Shown here: positions 56,563-64,000 of the stretch, piece after piece
Layout: each line of letters opens with the position of its first letter
Position numbering within the stretch: position 1 is the first letter of the stretch
From: Bacillus suaedaesalsae
GTDB lineage: Bacteria > Bacillota > Bacilli > Bacillales > SA4
Assembly: GCF_016890225.1 (NCBI RefSeq)
Contig: NZ_JAFELM010000042.1
Location: forward strand, 1-64,000
Reading direction: 5' to 3'
Length of the DNA stretch: 64,000 nucleotides
Translations under genes and position numbers: made by a program
The notes under the pieces: generated by a model
The model's database searches: none
What the model was told of the DNA's origin: nothing
What the model saw: only the letters and a program-made list of their open reading frames with translations

Positions 56563-56662
56563 TTTACAATAAGTAAAAAAGGTTTCAAATGTTGTGAAAA
56601 TTCATGTCTTTACCTTATAATAGATAATGTAAACGCATTCATTACTTTCAGGAGGGGAAGAC

Positions 56663-57802
56663 ATGAACTTTGATTTAACGGAAGAGCAACGAATATTGCA
56701 GAAAATGATTCGTGAATTTGCAAATGAAGAAGTTGCTCCGGGTGCTGAGAAAAGAGATAAAGAAAAGCAGTTCCCGAAAGAAATTTTTGATGAGTTAGGC
56801 AAATTAGGTATGATGGGACTGCCGTTTCCAGAAGAGTATGGAGGAGCAGGTGCCGATACGATTAGTTTTGCGATTGTTGTTGAAGAATTAAGTAGAGCCT
56901 GTGGATCAACAGGTATTACATATTCAGCTCATATTTCCTTAGGTGGAGCTCCAATTGCAATGTTTGGTACAGAGGAGCAAAAACAAAAGTATTTACCACA
57001 GATTTGCTCTGGTGAGTCATTAGGTGCCTTTGGACTAACAGAGCCTAATGCTGGTTCTGATGCAGGTGGTACCCAAACGACTGCTATAGAAAGTGGCTCA
57101 GATTTTATTATCAACGGGAATAAATGCTATATAACAAATGCTAGTTATGCAAAATACTTAGCATTAACAGCAATTACAGGTCGAGACGGAGATAAGAAGG
57201 AAATTAGTGCTATCATCGTACCGACAAATACTCCAGGTTTCACAGTAATTGATAACTATGAAAAAATGGGACTGCATTCTTCGAATACAACTGAATTAGT
57301 ACTTGAAGGTGTTACCGTTCCACAAGAAAACCTATTAGGTAAACGTGGAGAAGGATTTAAACAATTTTTGGCTACTCTTGATGGTGGACGAATTGGTATC
57401 GGTGCAATGGCAGTTGGTATTGCACAAGCTGCCTACGAAAAAGCATTAGCATATGCACAAGAACGAAAGCAGTTTGGTTCTCCAATTTCAAAGTTTCAGG
57501 TTATCTCTTTCAAGTTAGCAGATATGGCTATGAAAATTGAATTAGCTCGAAATATGGTTCACAAAGCTGCGTGGTTAAAAGACCAAGGCAGACCATTCGC
57601 GAAAGAAGCGTCTATGTGTAAGCTATATGCTTCCGAAATTTGTATGGAAGTAACGAGTCAAGCAGTTCAGATTCATGGTGGTAATGGATACATGCGTGAT
57701 TATCACGTAGAACGCTACATGAGAGACGCAAAGCTTCTTGAAATCGGAGAAGGTACCTCTGAAGTTCAACGTATCGTGATCGCACGTGAAATTGGCTGTT
57801 AA
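56663..57802 (+). CDS. Acyl-CoA dehydrogenase
   Basis: The 379-residue FAD enzyme has the signature [14 protein letters not shown], the flavin-binding [14 protein letters not shown] and the C-terminal [35 protein letters not shown] with the probable catalytic Glu in EGTSE. It resembles short-chain/butyryl-CoA dehydrogenases (AcdA/MmgC type). It stands alone with its own terminator, without other beta-oxidation genes nearby. GGAGGGG precedes the ATG. Substrate length cannot be settled from this. Confidence 0.93.
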   Translation: MNFDLTEEQRILQKMIREFANEEVAPGAEKRDKEKQFPKEIFDELGKLGMMGLPFPEEYGGAGADTISFAIVVEELSRACGSTGITYSAHISLGGAPIAMFGTEEQKQKYLPQICSGESLGAFGLTEPNAGSDAGGTQTTAIESGSDFIINGNKCYITNASYAKYLALTAITGRDGDKKEISAIIVPTNTPGFTVIDNYEKMGLHSSNTTELVLEGVTVPQENLLGKRGEGFKQFLATLDGGRIGIGAMAVGIAQAAYEKALAYAQERKQFGSPISKFQVISFKLADMAMKIELARNMVHKAAWLKDQGRPFAKEASMCKLYASEICMEVTSQAVQIHGGNGYMRDYHVERYMRDAKLLEIGEGTSEVQRIVIAREIGC

Positions 57803-57810
57803 TAATGGAT

Positions 57811-57840
57811 AAACTTCATCTCCGGATGAAGTTTTTTTGT
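57811..57840 (+). terminator. Terminator after the acyl-CoA dehydrogenase gene
   Basis: AAACTTCATC and GATGAAGTTT (57811-57820, 57825-57834) pair around TCCG, followed by Ts. Confidence 0.92.
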
Positions 57841-58036
57841 CTATTTCGTGAATTTACGTCGATAGTTGTACTTTAGGTCTTTTACTTCTTACAATTTTCA
57901 AGTAAAATAGAGTTTGTTTGTATAAAATAATAGTATAATTGGTCAATTGACTACAAAAGCCATAGGTGGACATAGTACTCATATTAAGAGATAATCACTT
58001 TATGGATGCTTGAATTTACATAAGGAGGATAACCAG

Positions 58037-58390
58037 ATGAATCGTAATCCATTAATTCCCTTTGCACTTATTGCATTTTTAGGAATTGGTCTAATGTTTC
58101 TATTTTCATTCGTAGGGCTTGATAACGCGGATGAAATGGCAAACCCAGGCGAAAAGAAAGAGGCAGTAGCTTCTACACCAGAAGATTTATATAAGCAAAG
58201 CTGCTTAAGCTGTCATGGTGATCAATTACAAGGTGTAGTTGGACCAGCTCTTGCGAACATCGGAAGCCAATATGATGTTGCACATATTGAAGACGTCATC
58301 GTAAATGGTCAAGGATCAGGCATGCCTGGAGGTCTTGTAAACGCTGAACAAGCAAAAGCATTGGCTGAATGGTTAGCTGAAAAGAAATAG
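58037..58390 (+). CDS. cccA: Cytochrome c-550, membrane-anchored
   Basis: The 117-residue protein has an N-terminal membrane anchor (PFALIAFLGIGLMFLFSFVG), an acidic linker, and a class I cytochrome c domain. The heme motif is Cys56-x2-Cys59-His60 (CLSCH) and the likely axial ligand is Met96 (GSGMPGG). It carries electrons on the outer face of the membrane. ATG 58037 follows AAGGAGG; the upstream ATG at 58010 is rejected. Confidence 0.95.
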   Translation: MNRNPLIPFALIAFLGIGLMFLFSFVGLDNADEMANPGEKKEAVASTPEDLYKQSCLSCHGDQLQGVVGPALANIGSQYDVAHIEDVIVNGQGSGMPGGLVNAEQAKALAEWLAEKK

Positions 58391-58396
58391 TTGTCT

Positions 58397-58433
58397 AAAA
58401 GGTTTTTGCTGTTAATGCAAAAGCCTTTTTTAT
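58397..58433 (+). terminator. Terminator after cccA
   Basis: AAAAGGTTTTTGC pairs with GCAAAAGCCTTTT (58397-58409, 58417-58429), followed by Ts. Confidence 0.88.
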
Positions 58434-58490
58434 TGTTTAGGAAATTATAAAATCAATCACTTGTGTATAACTATGTGTGGGTCGTTATAA

Positions 58491-58620
58491 TCTAGCTCCA
58501 GCGCCCAGCCCGCCTGATGTCAAATAACCCGAAGAGAAGAAAAGGGAAGTACACCCTTTTAATCTCTTCGGAACATTTGCTGTGCCTGAGGCTAAACGGG
58601 GCGCTTGCGCCTTTTGTTCT
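58491..58620 (+). repeat. Dispersed structured repeat, copy 3
   Basis: Core of the repeat seen at 24960 and 50057, in the same orientation: TAGCTCCAGCGCCCAGCC, TCAAATAACCCGAAGAGA, TCTCTTCGGAACATTTGC, CTGAGGCTAAA, GGGGCGCTTGCGCC, TTTTGTTC. It can fold into a long stem, with AGCGCC facing GGCGCT and CCGAAGAGA facing TCTCTTCGG. It lies between the cccA terminator and trmK. Confidence 0.82.
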
Positions 58621-58711
58621 TTTATGTTATATGTTCAAATGATACCGTTAGTTGAAACCATACAGTGAAAGGATTATGATGATTGTAGAGAGATATAGGT
58701 GGTGTTTATAA

Positions 58712-59422
58712 ATGAATGAACTAAAATTATCAAAACGATTAGAAACGGTAGCAGAAGCCATTCCATTTGGATCTACTTTAGCAGATATTGGCTCCGATCA
58801 TGCTTACCTCCCGATATACTGCAAGTTAAATGGAATTGTACGTTTTGCTATTGCTGGAGAGGTAGTAGAAGGTCCGTTTCAAACAGCGAAGAATCAAGTT
58901 GAACGTTTAAATTTACAAAATTCAGTTGAAGTTCGTAGAGGTGACGGACTCGAGGTTATACAACCAGGAGAAGTAGAGGTTGTTACAATTTGTGGTATGG
59001 GTGGAGCTCTTATTACATCCATTTTAGAAAGTGGTAAACATAAGCTTGATGGCGTAAAACGAATCATCTTACAGCCCAATATAATGGCAATAAATATTCG
59101 GAAATGGCTGATTGAGAATAATTGGGCATTACTTCAAGAGTTTATTTTAGAAGAGGATGGTAAGATTTACGAAGTTCTTGTTGCTGAAAAAGGCAATTCA
59201 ATACACTCCTATACGTCGGGTAACCTTGAGACAGAACTATTGCTTGGTCCATTTCTCATGCAAGATAAAAGTGAAGTGTTTATTAAGAAATGGACATCAG
59301 AAAAGAAAAATTGGGAACGTGTCTTATCTGAATTACAAGGAGCAAAATCTTCTGAGGAGGTTCAAGCTAAACAAGAAGAAATAAAAAATCTGATTCGAAT
59401 TGTTGAGGAGGCAATTTTCTAA
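58712..59422 (+). CDS. trmK: TrmK, tRNA adenine-22 N1-methyltransferase
   Basis: The 236-residue methyltransferase has motif I ADIGSDHAYLPIY (residues about 24-36) and motif IV-like TICGMGGALI. A C-terminal coiled-coil helix pair (KKNWERVLSELQGAKSSEEVQAKQ) interacts with tRNA. It makes m1A22. It is yqfN in B. subtilis and is followed at once by yqfO. Confidence 0.94.
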   Translation: MNELKLSKRLETVAEAIPFGSTLADIGSDHAYLPIYCKLNGIVRFAIAGEVVEGPFQTAKNQVERLNLQNSVEVRRGDGLEVIQPGEVEVVTICGMGGALITSILESGKHKLDGVKRIILQPNIMAINIRKWLIENNWALLQEFILEEDGKIYEVLVAEKGNSIHSYTSGNLETELLLGPFLMQDKSEVFIKKWTSEKKNWERVLSELQGAKSSEEVQAKQEEIKNLIRIVEEAIF

Positions 59423-59423
59423 T

Positions 59424-60545
59424 ATGGTAAAAGTGCCGAATGGTTATGAAGTCATACACATGTTTGAACAGTTTTCTCCATTGAGTCTTGCAATGGAGGA
59501 TGACCAATTTGGTTTGCAAATTGGTACGCTGAATAAAAAGATACATAATGTAATGGTCACTTTAGACTTGCTAGAAAATGTTGTTGATGAAGCTATTGAC
59601 AAGAGTATTGATTTAATTATTTCTCATCATCCTCCCATTTTTAGACCAATTAAACATATTCGAACAGATTCAACTTCTGGAAAGATTATAGAAAAGTGTA
59701 TAAAACATGATATTGCTGTTTATTCCGCTCACTCCAATTTAGATATTACTGTAGGTGGTGTTAATGACCTACTAGCAGAAGCATTAAAATTAAAGGATGT
59801 TGAAATCCTTTCGAAAACATATGAAACAAAATTAAAAAAGCTAGTTGTGTTCGTTCCAGTAGCTGATGAAGATAGAGTTCGTGAAGCGTTAGGTAATGCT
59901 GGTGCAGGGCATATAGGCAATTACAGCAATTGTACGTTTAATGCTTTAGGCACTGGAACGTTTTTACCTGAGAATGGATCAAATCCTTATATCGGCCACC
60001 AAGGTAGGGTAGAAAGAGTGGAAGAGGTTAGGATTGAGACAATCTTCCCAGAGTCGATTCAAAAACAAGTAATTAGAGAAATGCAAAAGGCTCACCCCTA
60101 CGAAGAAGTTGCTTATGATATTTATCCAGTTGAGAACATTGGTGAAGCTTATGGGTTAGGAAGAATAGGCCATTTAGAGAAATCAATGACGCTTGAAGAG
60201 TTTGCAGAATTCGTTAAAACGTCCCTTGATGTTGAGGGAGTTAGAGTTGTTGGCGATGTAAACGCCAAGATACAAAAGGTTGCGGTTCTCGGTGGTGATG
60301 GGAACAAGTATATAAAACAAGCTCACTTTAAAGGAGCAGATGTATTTGTAAGTGGTGATATATATTACCATTTAGCACATGATGCAATGGGGCTAGGTTT
60401 AAATATAATTGATCCAGGACATCACATCGAGAAAGTAATGATTAAAGGTGTAGCAAAGATTCTTGAGAAAGAGTCGAGCCGTAAAAACTATGATGTAAAA
60501 ATTCATGAATCAAAAGTAAACACTAATCCTTTTAAATTTATATAA
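59424..60545 (+). CDS. yqfO: YqfO, NIF3-like protein with inserted PII-like domain
   Basis: The 373-residue NIF3 family protein has metal-site blocks LIISHHPPIFRP, YSAHSNLDI and DPGHHIEKVMIKG. The middle insert (about residues 130-230: LVVFVPVADEDRVREALGNAGAGHIGNYSNCTF) is the extra domain typical of Bacillus homologues. ATG 59424 is 12 bases after AGGAGG. In B. subtilis the gene is clustered with trmK; the family is tied to GTP cyclohydrolase I type 2 annotation and to cofactor metabolism without firm proof. Confidence 0.93.
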   Translation: MVKVPNGYEVIHMFEQFSPLSLAMEDDQFGLQIGTLNKKIHNVMVTLDLLENVVDEAIDKSIDLIISHHPPIFRPIKHIRTDSTSGKIIEKCIKHDIAVYSAHSNLDITVGGVNDLLAEALKLKDVEILSKTYETKLKKLVVFVPVADEDRVREALGNAGAGHIGNYSNCTFNALGTGTFLPENGSNPYIGHQGRVERVEEVRIETIFPESIQKQVIREMQKAHPYEEVAYDIYPVENIGEAYGLGRIGHLEKSMTLEEFAEFVKTSLDVEGVRVVGDVNAKIQKVAVLGGDGNKYIKQAHFKGADVFVSGDIYYHLAHDAMGLGLNIIDPGHHIEKVMIKGVAKILEKESSRKNYDVKIHESKVNTNPFKFI

Positions 60546-60577
60546 CAAAATAGCATCCCGAGGGATGCTATTTTGTT
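60545..60577. terminator. Bidirectional terminator between yqfO and ispH
   Basis: ACAAAATAGCATCCC and GGGATGCTATTTTGT form a perfect 15-bp stem around GA (60545-60559, 60562-60576). It overlaps the last codons and stop of ispH. Confidence 0.93.
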
Positions 60578-61509
60578 TTTACTTTAGGTAATATTTTGTG
60601 AAGGGGAACAGATGGTTTCTTTTCCCACGTAGCTTCATTAGTTGGATCATACTGTTCTAAGAAGTTAATCACTTCTTTCGTAATAGGTGTCGGAGTGGAG
60701 GCGCCAGCTGTAACGGCAACTGTTTTTACGCCTTCTAACCAATCTAGCTGAAGCTCTGATATATCTGAAATACGATACGCTTTCGTACCTGCAATCTCTA
60801 CAGAAACTTGAGCGAGGCGATTTGAGTTATTACTTTTTGGGTCGCCTACTACAATTGTTAGTTCTGCTTGTTTAGCCTGTTCTGCAACTGCTTCTTGTCT
60901 AACTTGAGTCGCAAGGCAGATTTCCTTATGGACCTCTACATATGGGTACTTAACTTTTACTTTTTCCATAATTGCCTGAACGTCCCATTGACTCATTGTT
61001 GTTTGGTTCGTAACAATAATTTTTTCGCTAGTGATGTTTAACTTTTCAACATCCTCAGTTGTTTCGACTAAGTGAACGATTTTAGGTGCAATACCAACTG
61101 CCCCTTCTGGCTCGGGATGGCCTTTCTTCCCGATATAAATAAACTCGTATCCTTCTGTCCTCTTATTTCTTATTAAGTCATGTGTTACAGTAACATCAGG
61201 ACAAGTTGCATCAATTGTAGTAAGTCCTTTTTCTTCTGCGATTTTTCTAACCTCTGGTGATACTCCGTGTGCTGTGAAAATGACGGTGCCTTGATCGACT
61301 TGCTTTAGAATCTCTAAGCGATTTGGACCGTCTAACGTAATAATACCTTCTTCTTCAAATGCATCAGTCACATGTTTATTGTGAACAATCATACCAAGAA
61401 TGTAGATAGGACGAGGTAGATTTTTATCTAAAGCAGCGTTCCTTGCAATGACCATTGCATCGACTACACCATAGCAGTAACCTCTAGGTGCAATTTTGAT
61501 TACTTCCAT
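60568..61509 (-). CDS. ispH: 4-hydroxy-3-methylbut-2-enyl diphosphate reductase
   Basis: The 313-residue iron-sulfur enzyme has its three cluster cysteines at 12 (PRGYCYGV), 103 (DATCPDVT) and 198 (EICLAT). It also has the conserved NKHV, TAHG, HPE and SNNSNRL blocks. It makes IPP and DMAPP in the last step of the MEP isoprenoid pathway. GGGGAGGAC precedes ATG 61509. Confidence 0.96.
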   Translation of the reverse strand: MEVIKIAPRGYCYGVVDAMVIARNAALDKNLPRPIYILGMIVHNKHVTDAFEEEGIITLDGPNRLEILKQVDQGTVIFTAHGVSPEVRKIAEEKGLTTIDATCPDVTVTHDLIRNKRTEGYEFIYIGKKGHPEPEGAVGIAPKIVHLVETTEDVEKLNITSEKIIVTNQTTMSQWDVQAIMEKVKVKYPYVEVHKEICLATQVRQEAVAEQAKQAELTIVVGDPKSNNSNRLAQVSVEIAGTKAYRISDISELQLDWLEGVKTVAVTAGASTPTPITKEVINFLEQYDPTNEATWEKKPSVPLHKILPKVKTK

Positions 61510-61631
61510 CGAATGTCCTCCCCTTATTTAAGACAATACTTTTCTATGACAGTAGGAATTGTTTTCTTATTATTTAATCCTACTTTTATTATATAGTAAG
61601 AGAACATAGGTGACAAAAAAGAAAATTGGTA

Positions 61632-62123
61632 TTAAATATATAATCTTGGTTTTGATCTTTGTTTGGTAACTGTAACAAGTTCTTCCTCTTCTTCAGTTGG
61701 AACCTCTAGTTCTTCTTCAATTGATTGCACGTCTGTTTCTGTTTCCTCATCATCTGAATTGATTTCCTTATAAAGCTTTATTAAAGTTGGTAAATTCTTA
61801 ACCATTGGGCCATATTGCTGAACCATCGGGCCAACTTGGTTCGCAACACCCATTACTTTTTGTATATTTGAGAACATTCCAGATGCAGCTTCAGGATTTA
61901 ACAGATTCTTTAAAAAACCGCCTGAACTGTTTTGAATCGTTTGACCACCAATAATAGGGTTCATCCCCATCCTTGAATTATTTTTAGAGAATAGCTTAGA
62001 AAGCAACCCTCCTCCGCCACTGGCACCTCTTTGAGGGAACTGTCTTGGCATCTGTTGGAATGGTCTCGGTCCATAATATGGATTCATCGGTCGCATCGGC
62101 ATTCTTGGTCCTCTTGGAAACAT
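61632..62123 (-). CDS. yqfQ: YqfQ/VrrA-like spore protein
   Basis: The 163-residue low-complexity protein starts MFPRGPRMPMRPMNPYYG, rich in Pro, Met, Arg and Gly. A helical middle follows (ILNPEAASGMFSNIQKVMGVANQVGPMVQQYGPMVKNLPTLIKLYKEI), then a strongly acidic tail (SDDEETETDVQSIEEELEVPTEEEEE) and a basic end. ATG 62123 is seven bases after AAGGAGG; the ATG at 62129 is too close. The position between ispH and cshB matches B. subtilis yqfQ. B. anthracis VrrA is a repeat-variable member. Confidence 0.85.
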   Translation of the reverse strand: MFPRGPRMPMRPMNPYYGPRPFQQMPRQFPQRGASGGGGLLSKLFSKNNSRMGMNPIIGGQTIQNSSGGFLKNLLNPEAASGMFSNIQKVMGVANQVGPMVQQYGPMVKNLPTLIKLYKEINSDDEETETDVQSIEEELEVPTEEEEELVTVTKQRSKPRLYI

Positions 62124-62295
62124 GTTCATACCTCCTTGTTTTTACTAGTCATTTATACAATATGCGTGTAATCACAGAAAGGTTTGAAAGAATAAGTACA
62201 AATAGGCTTCATACATGGAAATATCGTTTATGTTAAACTATAATAAGAAGATGTGTGGCAAGAATGAGATTGTCATAACCATATGAGGTGAAAGA

Positions 62296-63597
62296 ATGAA
62301 GAAAAATCAATTTGAGCAATTTGGATTTAAGCCGTTTATTATAGATGCCTTAGTACAATTGCAATTTTACAAGCCAACTGAGATTCAAGAAAGAATTATT
62401 CCTTCGATACAACGAGGGGAAAGTGTAATTGGTCAATCACAAACAGGAACAGGAAAAACACATGCGTTCTTACTACCGATTATTAACAAAATTGATCCTG
62501 AACGAAACGAGGTTCAAACAGTTATTACGGCACCTACGCGTGAGTTAGCACAACAAATTTATGAGGAAGTTCAGAAGATCATTGCTCATGAACCTAGTAT
62601 TTCAGCGAAGATATTTATTGGTGGAACAGATAAGCAACGAACCATCGAAAAATTAAAAACACAGCCACACATTGTTGTAGGTACACCAGGGCGTATTAAT
62701 GACTTAACGAAAGAACAGGCATTATTTGTTTATACAGCCGGTTCACTCGTTGTTGATGAAGCAGACTTAATGCTAGATATGGGCTTTATTCAGGATGTAG
62801 ATCAAATCAGTGTGAAAATGAAGGAAAATCTTCAATTACTTGTCTTTTCTGCAACGATTCCTGAAAAATTAAAGCCATTCTTAAAAAAGTATATGGAAAA
62901 TCCAAGATATACGCATGTTCAGCCGAAGCAATTAACGGCGGCTAAAATTGAGCACCATATCATACCATTGAAACACCGAAATAAAATTAAACTATTAGCA
63001 GAAATTTGTCAGTCAATTAACCCGTATTTAGCCATCATTTTTACAAACACGAAAAAAATGGCGGACTCGGTTGCTAACGGCTTAGGTGAACACGGAGTGT
63101 CAGTTGGAGTTATTCATGGTGATTTGGCGCCTAGAGATCGTAAAAAAATAATGAAGCAAATTAATGATGCAGAGTTTCAATTTGTTGTGGCCACAGATTT
63201 AGCAGCCAGAGGAATTGATATTAAGGGTGTTAGCCATGTTATCAACTTTGAGATTCCGTCAGATTTAGATTTTTATGTTCACCGAGTAGGAAGAACTGCA
63301 CGTGCTGGACTGTCAGGACAAGCTATTACCATTTATGAGCCTTCAGATGAAGATGCTTTAAATAAATTAGAAAAGATGGGCGTTACTTTCTCTCATACTG
63401 ATATCAGGGGAACAGAATGGGTTGAATTAGGCGCTAGAGATAAAAGAAGAAGCCGTAAAAAAGAACTTTCTGAAGTTGATAAGAAAGCAAAAAGCTTTAT
63501 TCAAAAACCTAAAAAGGTAAAGCCAGGTTATAAAAAGAAAATGCAATCAGATACTGAAAAATATAAAAAGAGGCTAAAGAGAAAAGATTCTAGATAG
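62296..63597 (+). CDS. cshB: CshB, DEAD-box RNA helicase
   Basis: The 433-residue helicase has the Q motif (FGFKPFIIDALVQLQFYKPTEIQ), motif I SQTGTGKT, Ia PTRELA, motif II VVDEAD, motif III SAT, motif V DLAARGID and motif VI HRVGRTARAG. It has a basic C-terminal tail rich in Lys. In B. subtilis CshB (YqfR) acts in cold adaptation and ribosome or RNA remodelling. GAGGTGAAAG precedes the ATG. Confidence 0.95.
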   Translation: MKKNQFEQFGFKPFIIDALVQLQFYKPTEIQERIIPSIQRGESVIGQSQTGTGKTHAFLLPIINKIDPERNEVQTVITAPTRELAQQIYEEVQKIIAHEPSISAKIFIGGTDKQRTIEKLKTQPHIVVGTPGRINDLTKEQALFVYTAGSLVVDEADLMLDMGFIQDVDQISVKMKENLQLLVFSATIPEKLKPFLKKYMENPRYTHVQPKQLTAAKIEHHIIPLKHRNKIKLLAEICQSINPYLAIIFTNTKKMADSVANGLGEHGVSVGVIHGDLAPRDRKKIMKQINDAEFQFVVATDLAARGIDIKGVSHVINFEIPSDLDFYVHRVGRTARAGLSGQAITIYEPSDEDALNKLEKMGVTFSHTDIRGTEWVELGARDKRRSRKKELSEVDKKAKSFIQKPKKVKPGYKKKMQSDTEKYKKRLKRKDSR

Positions 63598-63613
63598 GGA
63601 GTAGGGGGAAAAT

Positions 63614-64000
63614 ATGCTTAAAATTGGTTCTCATGTATCCATGAGTGGAAAAGATATGTTATTAGCTGCAAGCAAGGAAGCAGTTTCCTATGGTGCAAAT
63701 ACATTTATGATCTATACAGGGGCACCTCAGAATACGCGCAGAAAGAAAATAGAAGACTTAAATATTGAAGCTGGACTAGCTCATATGAAGGAGCATGGAA
63801 TAGACGAGATTGTTGTTCATGCTCCGTACATTATTAACATAGGTAATACACAAAACCCTGATACTTTTGAGCTTGGTGTACGTTTCCTTCGCTCTGAAAT
63901 TGAACGAACAGCAGCTCTTGGTGCGAAGCAAATCGTTCTTCATCCTGGTGCTCACGTGGGAGCGGGTGCTGATGCCGGCATTAAAAAAATAATTGAAGGA
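63614..64000 (+). CDS. nfo: Endonuclease IV (AP endonuclease), N-terminal part
   Basis: The first 129 codons are inside the window and run off the right edge in frame. They begin [17 protein letters not shown] and include zinc-site residues His69 ([11 protein letters not shown]) and His110 ([11 protein letters not shown]). The enzyme cleaves abasic sites in base-excision repair; in B. subtilis Nfo (YqfS) is expressed in spores. GTAGGGGG precedes the ATG by a few bases, and cshB ends 16 bases upstream. Confidence 0.96.
   Translation, partial: MLKIGSHVSMSGKDMLLAASKEAVSYGANTFMIYTGAPQNTRRKKIEDLNIEAGLAHMKEHGIDEIVVHAPYIINIGNTQNPDTFELGVRFLRSEIERTAALGAKQIVLHPGAHVGAGADAGIKKIIEG

Overview
The window is a low-GC Bacillaceae chromosome segment (Bacillus-like endospore former). 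It matches, gene for gene and in order, the Bacillus subtilis stretch from sda/yqeG to yqfS (nfo). Sporulation genes (sda, gpr, spoIIP, yqfC, yqfD, yqfQ), a CIRCE/HrcA heat-shock operon, the com late-competence cluster and strong AGGAGG-type ribosome sites support this placement. The species cannot be named from the sequence alone. No rRNA, tRNA or CRISPR array was seen.

Layout. 1-1591: one end of an IS3-family (IS150-like) insertion sequence whose orfA is broken; it abuts the stop codon of mrpG. 1594-6907 (minus): a Mrp Na+/H+ antiporter operon, mrpA-C-D-E-F-G, with no mrpB. 7060-8150: a small lipoprotein, the sporulation checkpoint gene sda (minus) and its DnaA-box region. 8154-13177: yqeG-yqeH-aroE-yqeI-nadD-yqeK-rsfS-yqeM, tightly packed. 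13232-17796: comER (minus) and comEA-EB-EC. 17825-22970: yqzM, holA, rpsT, gpr, spoIIP, yqxA and a possible new 29-codon gene. 23082-26336: lepA and hemW. 26361-34542: the heat-shock operon hrcA-grpE-dnaK-dnaJ-prmA-rsmE-mtaB. 34709-37694: deoC, an inverted-repeat element, an autoregulated-looking MerR/TipAS regulator and the Na/Pi-type transporter yqeW. 37956-49981: rpsU, yqeY, yqeZ, floA, yqfB, yqfC, yqfD, phoH, pgpH, ybeY, dgkA, cdd, era, yqzL, recO. 50465-55884: ccpN, ppsR, yqxD, dnaG, sigA. 56011-60545: a membrane protein, an acyl-CoA dehydrogenase, cccA, trmK, yqfO. 60568-64000: ispH and yqfQ (minus), cshB, and the first 129 codons of nfo.

Function. Most genes are housekeeping: ribosome assembly (yqeH, yqeI, rsfS, era, ybeY, rpsT, rpsU, lepA), replication and transcription cores (holA, dnaG, sigA), chaperones, RNA and ribosome modification (rsmE, prmA, mtaB, trmK), NAD and shikimate synthesis, and DNA uptake. 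Sda/DnaA, Gpr, SpoIIP and YqfC/D link the region to sporulation.

The parts that differ from the B. subtilis layout are the most informative. They are the IS element with a hairpin that could hide its own ribosome site from mrp read-through; the missing mrpB; a leader peptide/hairpin arrangement ahead of sda; a hairpin-plus-terminator unit upstream of holA; the unannotated small ORF at 22881; three copies of a dispersed structured repeat, one interrupted by a second element; and the absence of glyQS between recO and ccpN. I saw no clear novel multi-gene defence or biosynthetic system.
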